DNA of 64,000 nt from Rhabdothermincola sediminis (GTDB lineage: Bacteria; Actinomycetota; Acidimicrobiia; Acidimicrobiales; Acidimicrobilacustridaceae). Numbering within the stretch: the first letter of the stretch is position 1; each line of letters starts with the position of its first letter. Shown piece by piece: positions 47,284 through 55,182 of the stretch. The stretch spans positions 182,382-246,381 of the forward strand of contig NZ_JACFSZ010000003.1 of assembly GCF_014805525.1 (NCBI RefSeq), read 5' to 3'. Below the pieces are notes generated by a model. The model made no database searches. It saw nothing but the letters and a program-made list of their open reading frames with translations, and was not told the DNA's origin. The position numbers were made by a program, and so were the translations under genes.

Positions 47284-47297
47284 TAGAACACGTTCTC
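47284..47297 (-). promoter_or_regulatory. KstR-like operator TAGAACACGTTCTC (K3)
   Basis: AAC-nn-GTT core with one arm mismatch. On the minus strand the site ends in TA, which begins the -10 box TAGTCT (47285-47280). Transcription should start near 47272, about 23 bases before the DUF35 ATG. Confidence 0.72.
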
Positions 47298-47315
47298 GTT
47301 TGGTTGCGAACCGAC

Positions 47316-48494
47316 TCATCCGGCCCGGAGCGGACCTTCGCCTCGCCGCCCACGGCGACGCCGGTGCATCCCCCACCAAGCCAGCGCCGCCAGCGCCGCA
47401 ACCGCCAGCGCGACGGGCACCAGGACCCGGGCCAGAGCCGCCTCGGCCACCTCGCGGCCGATGCGCTCGGGGGTACCGGCTTCGACCGTCAGCCCGTCGA
47501 GGTAGAGCCGCCGCTCGGCATCCGGTGCTCCCACCTGCCCCTGCGCCCACCCGTGATACACCATCCACACGCCGGAGGGCGTGGAGAAGAACTCCTCGCC
47601 GCCCGGCCCCTTGGCGAAGGTCGTCGAGTCCATCCAGGGAGTCTGCTGAGGCTTGGTGCACGGCCCTTGTAGCGACTGGCAGATGGCGTAGCCGATGGCG
47701 TAGTGGGCGGTGTTCCAGGCATTGGCCGAGTAGAAGAGATAGAAGGTGCCGCCGTCGCTGACCATCGAGGGGCCCTCGATCAGCCCGCCCTCCCACGGCT
47801 GGTCGGCGGTGATGAGCCGGGTGGGCTCGCCCGCCGGGCTGAGGCCATCGCTGGACAGCGGTACCGACCAGATCGAGGTGGGGAGCCCGCAGCAGTTGCC
47901 GTCGTTCTTGTAGAGCAGGTGCACCACGCCATCGGGGGTGACGAAGATGCCGGGGTCGATCGCCCCACCCAGCTCGAGCGGGCAGACGAACGCGGCAGCC
48001 GAGCCGTCGGTGAACGGCCCGGCGGGATTGCTCGCCGTCGCCCGGGAGAGGCACTGCTTCTTCGAGGCGTTGTCGACCGTGGTGTAGTAGAGGACGTACG
48101 TGCCGTCGGGTCGCGCCCAGACGGCCGGCGCCCAGACCAGGCCCTTGCTGGTCCAGGCGGGAAGCTCGGGGAGAGCGTCACCGAGGTACCGGCCCGAGTC
48201 CTGCGCGATCCATTGCAGCACGGGGACGTTGGCGTCGACCGTGTTGGTGGCGTACGCGAACGCCGTGCCGTCCTGCGCCAGCACGAAGGGGTCGGCGAAG
48301 TCGCCGTCGTAGATCGGCGTCCCGATCAGCAGGCCTTCGACGGTGCCCAGGCGAACCGGCGTACCCTGCCGCTCCGCCTCGGTGCTCGGTCCCTTGGTGG
48401 GCGGTTGCTGGCCAGGATGCACCTGAGCCGGGGTACGCGGTCCCGCGCAGGAGGGCGCCAGCAGCGCGAGGGCCGTGAACATGACCGCGCCCAA
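47316..48494 (-). CDS. GH43-like glycosidase, probable membrane-anchored lipoprotein
   Basis: About 392 residues. A hydrophobic N-terminus with LLAPSC suggests a lipoprotein. The five-bladed GH43 core shows the catalytic pattern Asp (YDGDFADPFVL), Asp (GAIDPGIFV) and Glu (GLIEGPSMV). A C-terminal membrane helix (VLVPVALAVAALAALAWWG) and an RRRRGRR tail follow, so both ends could be anchored. GH43 enzymes act on arabinans or xylans. The start is weak: TTG 48494 or ATG 48482, neither with a good ribosome-binding site. It runs into the DUF35 promoter region. Confidence 0.7.
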   Translation of the reverse strand: MGAVMFTALALLAPSCAGPRTPAQVHPGQQPPTKGPSTEAERQGTPVRLGTVEGLLIGTPIYDGDFADPFVLAQDGTAFAYATNTVDANVPVLQWIAQDSGRYLGDALPELPAWTSKGLVWAPAVWARPDGTYVLYYTTVDNASKKQCLSRATASNPAGPFTDGSAAAFVCPLELGGAIDPGIFVTPDGVVHLLYKNDGNCCGLPTSIWSVPLSSDGLSPAGEPTRLITADQPWEGGLIEGPSMVSDGGTFYLFYSANAWNTAHYAIGYAICQSLQGPCTKPQQTPWMDSTTFAKGPGGEEFFSTPSGVWMVYHGWAQGQVGAPDAERRLYLDGLTVEAGTPERIGREVAEAALARVLVPVALAVAALAALAWWGMHRRRRGRRGEGPLRAG

Positions 48495-48555
48495 CGCGCT
48501 CGCCGCGCGCGAGCGAGCAGGAAACGCCGCCGCGGGCTCGATCAGTGCACCCGGC

Positions 48556-49641
48556 TCACAGCTCGATGACCGAGCGGATGACCTCGCCCCGCTTCATCTT
48601 CTGGATGGCGTCGTTGACGTCGTCCAGCGTGATGCGCTGGCTGATCATCCCCTCGAGGTCGAGCTTGCCCGCCTTCCAGAGCCGCAGGAAACGGTTGAAG
48701 TCCGAGCGGACATCCGCGGAGCCGTAGTAGCTGCCCTTGAGCGTCTTCTCCTGGAAGAACAGCTCGAACATGTTGAACTCGACGGTCTGGCCCATGTTGC
48801 CGACCCCGACCACGATCGCCGTGCCACCGCGGCGCACGGCGTCGTAGGCGGCGCGCACGGTCTGGGGAAGGCCGATCGCTTCGAAGGCGTAGTCGAAGCC
48901 CCCGGCCATGCCGGTGACCTCACCCTTCAGCGCGTCGAGACCGTCGGGCTTCACCGAGTGGGTGGCACCGAAACGCTTGGCCATCTCGAGCTTCTCGTCG
49001 TTGAGGTCGACCGCGACGATCGCCGCCGCGCCCGCCACTCGGCAGCCCTGGATCACCGAGATGCCCACGCCACCGCAGCCGAACACCACACAGGTCGAGC
49101 CGGGTTCCACCTTGGCGGTGTTGATCGCCGCGCCCACGCCGGTGGTGACCCCGCAGCCGATCAGTGAGGCGATCTCGAAGGGCACGTCGTCATCGATCTT
49201 GATGGCGGCTTCCTGGGGGACGATGAGCTGCTCGGCGAAGGTGCCCGTGCCCGCCATGCCGAACAGGTCCGTGCCACCCTCCTTGAAGCGGGGCACCCCC
49301 GCGATGGCGAACTGGATCATGATGCACAGATGCGGGCTCTTCTGGTCGACGCAGGCCACACACTGCCCGCACGGCGGGGACCACGCCACGACGACGTGGT
49401 CACCCACGCTCAACCTCGTCACGGCCGAGCCGACCTCCGACACCACACCGGCGCCCTCGTGGCCCGGCACGAACGGCGCGCCTTGGGGCAGGTCACCCTT
49501 CATCGCGTGCAGGTCCGAATGGCAGACGCCGGTGGCCTTGATGTCGACCTTGACATCGGTCGGGCCGAGCTCGCCCACCGTCACGTCATCGACGATCTCG
49601 AGTGTCTCGCCACCGATCTCGCGTAGCACCGCAGCGCGCAT
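48556..49641 (-). CDS. Zinc-dependent alcohol dehydrogenase (MDR family)
   Basis: 361 residues. Catalytic zinc ligands ATGVCHSDLHA and GHEGAGVV; structural zinc loop CGQCVACVDQKSPHLC with four Cys; Rossmann motif VVFGCGGVGISVIQG. It belongs to the class III-like/Rxyl group that oxidises primary alcohols with NAD or NDMA. ATG 49641 follows AAGGGGG. It is divergent from the acyl-CoA synthetase, so the two operators at 49763-49794 could control both genes. It may oxidise a side-chain alcohol made by the P450. Confidence 0.9.
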   Translation of the reverse strand: MRAAVLREIGGETLEIVDDVTVGELGPTDVKVDIKATGVCHSDLHAMKGDLPQGAPFVPGHEGAGVVSEVGSAVTRLSVGDHVVVAWSPPCGQCVACVDQKSPHLCIMIQFAIAGVPRFKEGGTDLFGMAGTGTFAEQLIVPQEAAIKIDDDVPFEIASLIGCGVTTGVGAAINTAKVEPGSTCVVFGCGGVGISVIQGCRVAGAAAIVAVDLNDEKLEMAKRFGATHSVKPDGLDALKGEVTGMAGGFDYAFEAIGLPQTVRAAYDAVRRGGTAIVVGVGNMGQTVEFNMFELFFQEKTLKGSYYGSADVRSDFNRFLRLWKAGKLDLEGMISQRITLDDVNDAIQKMKRGEVIRSVIEL

Positions 49642-49762
49642 GTGGTCCCCCTTGGACGAAGTGATGAGGCCGCGATCCTCCCTGACCCACCGTCGCCCGG
49701 TCAACCAGGCCACCAGCCACCGCGTCGGGCCCGGCCGCCCGGGCGGTCGGTGGCAGATCGAC

Positions 49763-49776
49763 GAGAACGCGTTCTA
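49763..49776 (+). promoter_or_regulatory. KstR-like operator GAGAACGCGTTCTA (K4)
   Basis: AAC-gc-GTT core, one arm mismatch. It is separated by one base from the second operator (49778-49794). Lies between the divergent alcohol dehydrogenase and acyl-CoA synthetase. Confidence 0.72.
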
Positions 49777-49777
49777 A

Positions 49778-49794
49778 CCTGATGGTTCGTCAGA
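49778..49794 (+). promoter_or_regulatory. 17-bp operator CCTGATGGTTCGTCAGA (family O)
   Basis: Differs from the site at 23744 at only two of 17 positions; both are followed by TAYGG. The adjacent K4 site makes this the only promoter in the window with both operator types, a possible integration point of two effectors. Confidence 0.6.
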
Positions 49795-49817
49795 TACGGC
49801 TGAAGGGGACGAAGGAC

Positions 49818-51368
49818 ATGGCCGAGCTGGGGTTCTGGAAGCTGGCGCAGAGCGATCCGGACCGGGTGGCGCTCGTCACGCCCGACGGCGTCGAACACAC
49901 CGCCGGCGAGCTGCTCGCCGCGGCCAACCAGGTGAGCCACGGGCTGCGCGCCCAGGGCCTCGAGCGGGGCGACACCGTGGCCTGTGTGCTGCCCAACGGC
50001 TTGGAGATGATCCAGCTCTACCTCGGGGCGATGCAGATCGGCCTGTACCTGACGCCGATCAACCACCACCTCGTCGGGCCCGAGATCGCCTACATCGTCA
50101 ACGACAGCGAGGCGAAGGTGTTCGTGGCCAGCGCCAAGTACGCGGACGAGATCCGCAAGGCCATGACCGAAATCACCCTCGACCCGGCCCACTGCTTCGC
50201 GGTCGGTACGATCGAAGGGCTGCGGCCCTGGAGTGAGTTGCTCGAGGGCCAGCCCACCACCAACCCCGAAGACCGCGTCGCCGGCGCGCCGATGCACTAC
50301 ACGTCCGGCACCACCGGCCGCCCCAAGGGTGTGAAGCGGGCACTGGTCGACATCGACCCCGACGTCCTCGGCGAGCTCTACGCGGGGTTCCAGGGGATGT
50401 TCGGGGTGCAGCCCTTTGACGACAACGTCCACATCACCGGCTCGCCCCTCTACCACACGGCCGTGCTCATGTGGACGGCCAACTCGATGCACATGGGCCA
50501 CAAGGTGGTCCTCATGGACAAGTGGACCCCGGAAGGCATGCTCGAGCTCATCGAGCGCCACAAGGTCACCACGTCGCACATGGTGCCGACCCAGTTCCAC
50601 CGGCTGCTCGCCCTGCCCGAGGAGATCCGGAACCGCTACGACGTGTCGTCGCTGCGCTGCATGGTGCACGCGGCCGCGCCCTGCCCGCCCGACATCAAAC
50701 GCCGGATGATCGAGTGGTGGGGCGACGCGGTCATGGAGTACTACGCGGCCACCGAGGGCGGTGGGACCATCATCACCGCCCAGGAGTGGTTGGCCAAGCC
50801 GGGCAGCGTGGGCAAGGCCTGGGCCGGCTCAGAGATCCGCATCCTCGACGACGACGGCAACCAGGTCCCACCCAACACCGAGGGCACCGTGTACATGTCC
50901 CTCGCCCAGGCGAACTTCGAGTACAAGGGCGACAAGCGCAAGACCGAGGACAACCGGCGCGACGGCTTCTTCACCGTGGGCGACTGGGGCCTGCTGGACG
51001 AGGACGGCTACCTGTTCCTCAAGGATCGCAAGAGCGACATGATCATCTCGGGTGGGGTGAACATCTACCCAGCCGAGATCGAAGGCGAGCTGCTCACCTT
51101 CCCCAAGATCGCGGATGTGGCGGTGTTCGGGATCCCGCACCCCGACTGGGGTGAGGAGATCAAGGCGGTGGTGCAGCCAGCGGAAGGGGTCGAGCCGAGC
51201 GACGAGCTGCGGGACGAGATCCTCGCGTTCTGCGAGGACCGGCTGGCGAAGTTCAAGCGTCCCAAGACGATCGACTTCATGGCCGAGCTGCCCCGAGACC
51301 CCAACGGCAAGCTCTACAAGCGCAAGCTTCGGGACCCCTACTGGGAAGGCCGCGACGCCAAGATCTGA
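49818..51368 (+). CDS. Acyl-CoA synthetase (FadD-like, ANL superfamily)
   Basis: 516 residues. Motifs: P-loop YTSGTTGRPKG, ATEGGG, motif GDWG, hinge KDRKSDMIISGGVNIYPAEIE, and catalytic Lys in DPNGKLYKRKLRD. Adenylates a carboxylate and transfers it to CoA. The start is ATG 49818 with AAGGGG 9 bp upstream. An in-frame ATG at 49782 lies inside the operator and is rejected. Regulation by both operators suggests it activates the entry substrate of the island, for example a sterol side-chain or ring acid. Confidence 0.92.
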   Translation: MAELGFWKLAQSDPDRVALVTPDGVEHTAGELLAAANQVSHGLRAQGLERGDTVACVLPNGLEMIQLYLGAMQIGLYLTPINHHLVGPEIAYIVNDSEAKVFVASAKYADEIRKAMTEITLDPAHCFAVGTIEGLRPWSELLEGQPTTNPEDRVAGAPMHYTSGTTGRPKGVKRALVDIDPDVLGELYAGFQGMFGVQPFDDNVHITGSPLYHTAVLMWTANSMHMGHKVVLMDKWTPEGMLELIERHKVTTSHMVPTQFHRLLALPEEIRNRYDVSSLRCMVHAAAPCPPDIKRRMIEWWGDAVMEYYAATEGGGTIITAQEWLAKPGSVGKAWAGSEIRILDDDGNQVPPNTEGTVYMSLAQANFEYKGDKRKTEDNRRDGFFTVGDWGLLDEDGYLFLKDRKSDMIISGGVNIYPAEIEGELLTFPKIADVAVFGIPHPDWGEEIKAVVQPAEGVEPSDELRDEILAFCEDRLAKFKRPKTIDFMAELPRDPNGKLYKRKLRDPYWEGRDAKI

Positions 51369-51399
51369 GCGGACCGGCGACCCGATCGTGGCCGCTCAG
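51365..51399. terminator. Bidirectional hairpin between convergent genes
   Basis: CTGAGCGG (51365-51372) and CCGCTCAG (51392-51399) form an 8-bp stem. Each arm contains the stop region of one of the convergent genes (fadD and the PH-like protein). Confidence 0.4.
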
Positions 51400-51812
51400 G
51401 CGTCGATCTCGCTGCGGTGGCGTTCGAGCTCTTCGTAGAGCCGGTCCACGTCGTCCACGCAGGGCAGTGAGATCCGCTCACCCGAGTTGAGCTCGATCTC
51501 GAGGTTCCAGAAGCCCGGAATCACGTCGACCTGGTAGATCCGGTACCACGGGATGTCTCGGCGGAGCGGCCAGTTGCGCTGGATGCGCAGGCCCTCGTCG
51601 CGAACCACGATGACCGGCCCGAGCACGATGCGCAGCCCCACGATCGAAAGCACCAGCCCCACTGCACTCATCAGTCGCCACCAGCCCCCGAGCGGCGACG
51701 CCAGCACCCCCGGCACGAAGAACAGGGTGGCGATCAGCGAGAGCAGCAGCGTCGTGAGCGCCCGGCGCAAGGAGGACATGCGTAGCCGGTAGCGGCTCGG
51801 GGTCGACGTCAC
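51396..51812 (-). CDS. Small membrane protein with bacterial PH-like domain
   Basis: 138 residues. Two membrane helices (LLLSLIATLFFVPGVL; MSAVGLVLSIVGLRIVLGPVI) precede a cytoplasmic PH-like beta domain (VVRDEGLRIQRNWPLRRDIPWYRIYQVDVI), as in PF10756-type proteins. The GTG start follows GACAAT by six bases. Function unknown; such proteins sit in the membrane as scaffolds. Confidence 0.65.
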   Translation of the reverse strand: MTSTPSRYRLRMSSLRRALTTLLLSLIATLFFVPGVLASPLGGWWRLMSAVGLVLSIVGLRIVLGPVIVVRDEGLRIQRNWPLRRDIPWYRIYQVDVIPGFWNLEIELNSGERISLPCVDDVDRLYEELERHRSEIDA

Positions 51813-51938
51813 CCGACCATTGTCGCAGCGACCGCCGGGGAAACCACCCGCGGCGCCACGAACCGTCGAGCCCGTGGTACTCGAACGCTGCGGAGGCGCC
51901 TGGTCTCCACGGGCCCGGTCAGGCAGGGCGGGTTCCGG

Positions 51939-53168
51939 TCAGGACTTGGGCAAGTCGCGCCAGGGCACGTCCTTGTCGTCGCGTGGCTCCGGGGGGAGGC
52001 CGAGCGCTCGCTCGCCGATCATGTTCCGGTGCACCTCGTTGGTGCCACCTCCGATGCGGGCCGAGAACTGCGCCATGTGCTGCTTCTGCCAGAACCCGTC
52101 CTGGGGGGCATCGGCGCTGGCCAACATCCCGTGGGCGCCCTCCAGCGCGATCGCCAGGTCGACCCGCTTCGAGAGCGACTGGGTGAAGAAGTTCTTGAGG
52201 ACCGACGGGTCCGGCGGCGAGCCCCGGCGATGCATGATCGCGGTCTGCATACGCATCTGGTGGAACTTGAGGATGCGCTCACGGGTGTACACGTCGGCGA
52301 GGCCCTGCCGCACGATCGGGTCGCCGGTCCGCCCGCACGCCCGGGCCAGCTCAAGGACCGCCTGGAAGGTGGTGGTCTGGCCGGCACCGCCGATCATCCC
52401 CGCCTCGCTCGCCAGGGTGGTGCGAGCCACCGCCCAGCCCCCGTTCACCTCGCCCACGACGTTGCCGGCAGGAATACGGACGTCGGTCAGGAACACCTCG
52501 TTGAAGTGCGACAGGCCAGTGGCCTGCACCAGCGGGCGGATCTCGATGCCCGGCGAGTGCATGTCGACGATGAAGAAGGTGATGCCCTTGTGCTTCGGAG
52601 CGTCGGGGTCCGTGCGAGCGAGCAGGATGCCGAAATCGGCGTGCTGGGCCTCGGAGGTCCACACCTTCTGGCCGGTGACCACCCATTCGTCGCCGTCCCG
52701 CACCGCCCTGGTCGCCAACGCCGCCAGATCGGAACCCGCGCCGGGCTCGCTGAAGAGCTGGCACCACAGCTCGTCGCCCTTCAACATCGACGGGATGTAG
52801 CGGGCCTTCTGCTCCTCGGTACCGAACCGCAGCAGCGGCGGGCCGACGAGCTGCTGAGCCGCGCCGATGAAGCCCGTGGTGACGTCGAACTGCGAGGCCT
52901 CCTGGTTGAAGATGATGCTCTCCGCCGGCGTGCCGCCCCGCCCGCCGTACTCCTTCGGCCAGGTGATGCCGGCCCAGCCGTTATCGAAGAGGGTGCGCTG
53001 CCAGGCCCGGCAGCGCTCCAGGTAGGCGGCGGCTCGCTCCGGGTCCTCCGAGACGCCTCCCCGGGACCAGTCGGCGTCGGTGCCGGTCTTGCGCCGGGCA
53101 TGGGCCTCGAGGAACGCCCGCACCTCCCGGCGGAACGCGGCTTCCTCCGGCGTGTCGTCGAAGTCCAC
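51939..53168 (-). CDS. Acyl-CoA dehydrogenase (FadE-like), KstR-like site
   Basis: 409 residues. FAD/substrate motifs WCQLFSEPGAGSDLA and VVTGQKVWTSEAQ; C-terminal FSARIGGGTNEVHRNMIGERALGLP. The usual IYEGT[SN]E carrying the catalytic Glu reads IGGGTNEV, so the base may lie elsewhere or in a partner subunit, as in heteromeric steroid acyl-CoA dehydrogenases (ChsE type). GTG 53168 stands six bases after TAGAGT (leaderless), under operator K5. Confidence 0.88.
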   Translation of the reverse strand: MDFDDTPEEAAFRREVRAFLEAHARRKTGTDADWSRGGVSEDPERAAAYLERCRAWQRTLFDNGWAGITWPKEYGGRGGTPAESIIFNQEASQFDVTTGFIGAAQQLVGPPLLRFGTEEQKARYIPSMLKGDELWCQLFSEPGAGSDLAALATRAVRDGDEWVVTGQKVWTSEAQHADFGILLARTDPDAPKHKGITFFIVDMHSPGIEIRPLVQATGLSHFNEVFLTDVRIPAGNVVGEVNGGWAVARTTLASEAGMIGGAGQTTTFQAVLELARACGRTGDPIVRQGLADVYTRERILKFHQMRMQTAIMHRRGSPPDPSVLKNFFTQSLSKRVDLAIALEGAHGMLASADAPQDGFWQKQHMAQFSARIGGGTNEVHRNMIGERALGLPPEPRDDKDVPWRDLPKS

Positions 53169-53178
53169 GCGGGGACTC

Positions 53179-53192
53179 TAGAACGTGTTCTC
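53179..53192 (-). promoter_or_regulatory. KstR-like operator TAGAACGTGTTCTC (K5)
   Basis: AAC-gt-GTT core. Its TA (53179-53180) is shared with the -10 box TAGAGT (53180-53175, minus strand) of the acyl-CoA dehydrogenase. The divergent chagasin-like gene starts 44 bp beyond it, so both promoters may feel the repressor. Confidence 0.74.
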
Positions 53193-53235
53193 GTCGCGGT
53201 GCGAAGGAGGCACGAGGGCCGCATAGGGTGCAGGG

Positions 53236-53772
53236 ATGTCCTGCCGCCGAGCCACGATCGCGGTGATCGCACTGGCCGCGCTGCTCGCGGGCTGCTCGGG
53301 ATCGGAAGCCCCGAGTGCCGGCCCCACCGCCAGCGCCGGAGCGACGACGATCGCCGGCGCGGACGGGGGCGACCCTCGGGCCTTCCCGGTGTTCACCGAC
53401 CCCGAGCAGCCGATCGTGGTGGCCGTGGGAGCCCGGTTCGGCATCCTCCTGCCCGCCGAGCACTCGGCGGGCTTCCGCTGGCAGCTGGTGGGGCAACCCG
53501 ATCCGGACGTGCTGGCGCCGCTGGGCAATGAGCTGCTGACCGGCACGACGGCACTGCCCGGTGACGGAGACGCCGAGGTGATCTCCTTCGCCGCCCGCCG
53601 CGAGGGGGCCGCCACCGTCGAGCTGCGCTACGTGGGCAGCGACGGCAACCCCGATCCCGCCGGCCGGACCGCCCGGTTCTCCGTGACCGTCACCGCCACC
53701 GGCGAAGCACCGCCCGCGCCGGAGACGGCGACCACCACGACGCCCTCGACGACCTCGACCCGACGGCGATAG
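53236..53772 (+). CDS. Chagasin-like (I42) protease-inhibitor lipoprotein
   Basis: 178 residues. Lipoprotein signal ending LAALLAGC (Cys about residue 20), then an Ala/Gly/Thr linker. An Ig-like domain follows with the chagasin pattern: VVAVGARFGILLPAEHSAGFRWQLV in place of NPTTGYxW, and ISFAARREGAATVELRYV near the end. The C-terminus is Thr-rich (TATTTTPSTTSTRRR). Chagasins inhibit papain-like cysteine proteases; the active loop here is HSAGFRW. The ATG lies six bases after TAGGGT (leaderless). Confidence 0.75.
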   Translation: MSCRRATIAVIALAALLAGCSGSEAPSAGPTASAGATTIAGADGGDPRAFPVFTDPEQPIVVAVGARFGILLPAEHSAGFRWQLVGQPDPDVLAPLGNELLTGTTALPGDGDAEVISFAARREGAATVELRYVGSDGNPDPAGRTARFSVTVTATGEAPPAPETATTTTPSTTSTRRR

Positions 53773-53778
53773 GCCAGC

Positions 53779-55053
53779 TCAGGCGGTGGCCTTGGCCTGC
53801 ACCGCGGCCGCGGTGACCGCGCCCTGCGACATCGTCTGTCCGCTGGGCTTGATGGACACGTCGTGATCCCCCGCTTCGGCCTTGAGCGCCCCGACCGTGC
53901 AGTGCTCACGGGGCCGGACCGAGAACGGGTCGTAGGAGAACAGCCGCATCGCGTTGAGGTGGGTGATCTTGTCGATCTCTTCGTCGCTCAGCCCGGCCAG
54001 CTCAGCCTCGAGCGCCTCCGCGGCGTCGGGCCATGCGGTGTCGGAATGGGGGTAGTCGCACTCCCAGGTGATCATGTCGAGACCGACCTGGTCGCGCAGC
54101 TTCACCCCGACCGGGTCGTCGATGAAGCAGGTGATGACGTGCTCTCGGAACAGCTCGCTGGGCAGCTTGCCCTTCAGGTCCTGACCGGTCCACGCCCGAT
54201 GACGGTCGTACGTGCGATCGATGCGCTCGAGGAAGTAAGGGATCCACCCGATGCCGCCCTCGCTCAACGCCACCTTGAGCTGCGGAAATCGCAAGAAGAT
54301 GCCCGACCACACCAGATCGGTGGCGCACTGCACCAGGTTGAGGGGCTGGAGGGTGATCATGACCTCCACCGGAGCGTCGTCGGAGGTCACGACGAGCTGC
54401 GACGACGAGCCGATGTGCATGCAAGGCACGGTGCCCGTGTCGCTGCACGCCTGCCAGAAGGGATCCCAGTAGTCGGTGTGGAGGCTCGGGTAGCCGAGCA
54501 CCGCCGGATTCTCGGGGAAGGTCATGGCGAAGCAGCCCTTCTCAGCCACCCGGTAGACCTCCTTGGCCGTCTCCTCCGCACTCCACAGAGCCGGCAGGGC
54601 CAGCGGCATGAACCGGCCCGGGTAGGCGCCGCACCAGTCCTCGATGTGCCAGTCGTTGTAGGCCTGGAGGGTGGCGAGGGCGAAGTCCTTGTCGTCCACG
54701 CTGGCGAACAGGCGCCCGGCGAACCCCGGGAACGACGGGAAACACATGGACCCGAGGATGCCCGCGGCGTTCATGTCCTTGATCCGCTCGTGCACGTCGT
54801 AGCAGCCGGGGCGGATCTGCTCGAAGGACGTGGGGTCGATGCCGTACTCCTCGCGGGGTCGCCCGGCGACCGCGTTGATGGCCAGGTTGGCGATGTCCTG
54901 GCCCTCGAAGGTCCACACGTCGACCCCGCTGCGCTTCCGGCGCACCCGAGGCGCCCGGTCCGCGTACTTGGCCGGCATGCGCCCGTCGAAGAGGCCGGGC
55001 GGCTCGACCACGTGGTCGTCGACGCTCACCAGGATCATGTCGTCAGCCCGCAT
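53779..55053 (-). CDS. Metal-dependent amidohydrolase (ACMSD-like, PF04909)
   Basis: 424 residues. Unlike the two Rieske-linked paralogues it keeps likely metal ligands: D12-D13-H14 (VSVDDHVVEP), His in PCMHIGSSSQ, and Asp in WECDYPHSDTAWPDA. This family contains decarboxylases and hydrolases acting on ring-cleavage products. ATG 55053 with GGGGAGG. Divergent from the P450 across a 129-bp spacer with palindromic operators, so the two are probably co-regulated. Confidence 0.85.
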   Translation of the reverse strand: MRADDMILVSVDDHVVEPPGLFDGRMPAKYADRAPRVRRKRSGVDVWTFEGQDIANLAINAVAGRPREEYGIDPTSFEQIRPGCYDVHERIKDMNAAGILGSMCFPSFPGFAGRLFASVDDKDFALATLQAYNDWHIEDWCGAYPGRFMPLALPALWSAEETAKEVYRVAEKGCFAMTFPENPAVLGYPSLHTDYWDPFWQACSDTGTVPCMHIGSSSQLVVTSDDAPVEVMITLQPLNLVQCATDLVWSGIFLRFPQLKVALSEGGIGWIPYFLERIDRTYDRHRAWTGQDLKGKLPSELFREHVITCFIDDPVGVKLRDQVGLDMITWECDYPHSDTAWPDAAEALEAELAGLSDEEIDKITHLNAMRLFSYDPFSVRPREHCTVGALKAEAGDHDVSIKPSGQTMSQGAVTAAAVQAKATA

Positions 55054-55105
55054 CGGTCCTCCCCTCGGGCGTGTGCCCCGGACGGCGATCGTCTACTCTG
55101 AAGCA

Positions 55106-55135
55106 CGGTTCACATTATCTGAACCGCCGTTCAGA
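55106..55135. promoter_or_regulatory. Overlapping palindromic operators, P450/amidohydrolase
   Basis: Two interlocked inverted repeats: CGGTTCA-n7-TGAACCG (55106-55126) and TCTGAAC-cgcc-GTTCAGA (55118-55135). Outer arms CTCTGAA (55096-55102) and TTCAGAG (55130-55136) add a third symmetry. The spacing differs from the KstR-like sites (four instead of two central bases), so a different regulator is expected. Confidence 0.6.
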
Positions 55136-55182
55136 GACCAGCGGGTCGAGCCGGACGGCGGACGACCAGGGAGGGGCCCGTC

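Noticed and set aside
49782..49817. Upstream ATG as start of the acyl-CoA synthetase
   Set aside because: The codon is inside the O-type operator, upstream of the probable promoter end. ATG 49818 has a ribosome-binding site and gives a standard N-terminus.
55118..55135. KstR-like site upstream of the P450
   Set aside because: GAAC and GTTC are separated by four bases instead of two, and the outer arms differ, so it is listed as a separate operator.
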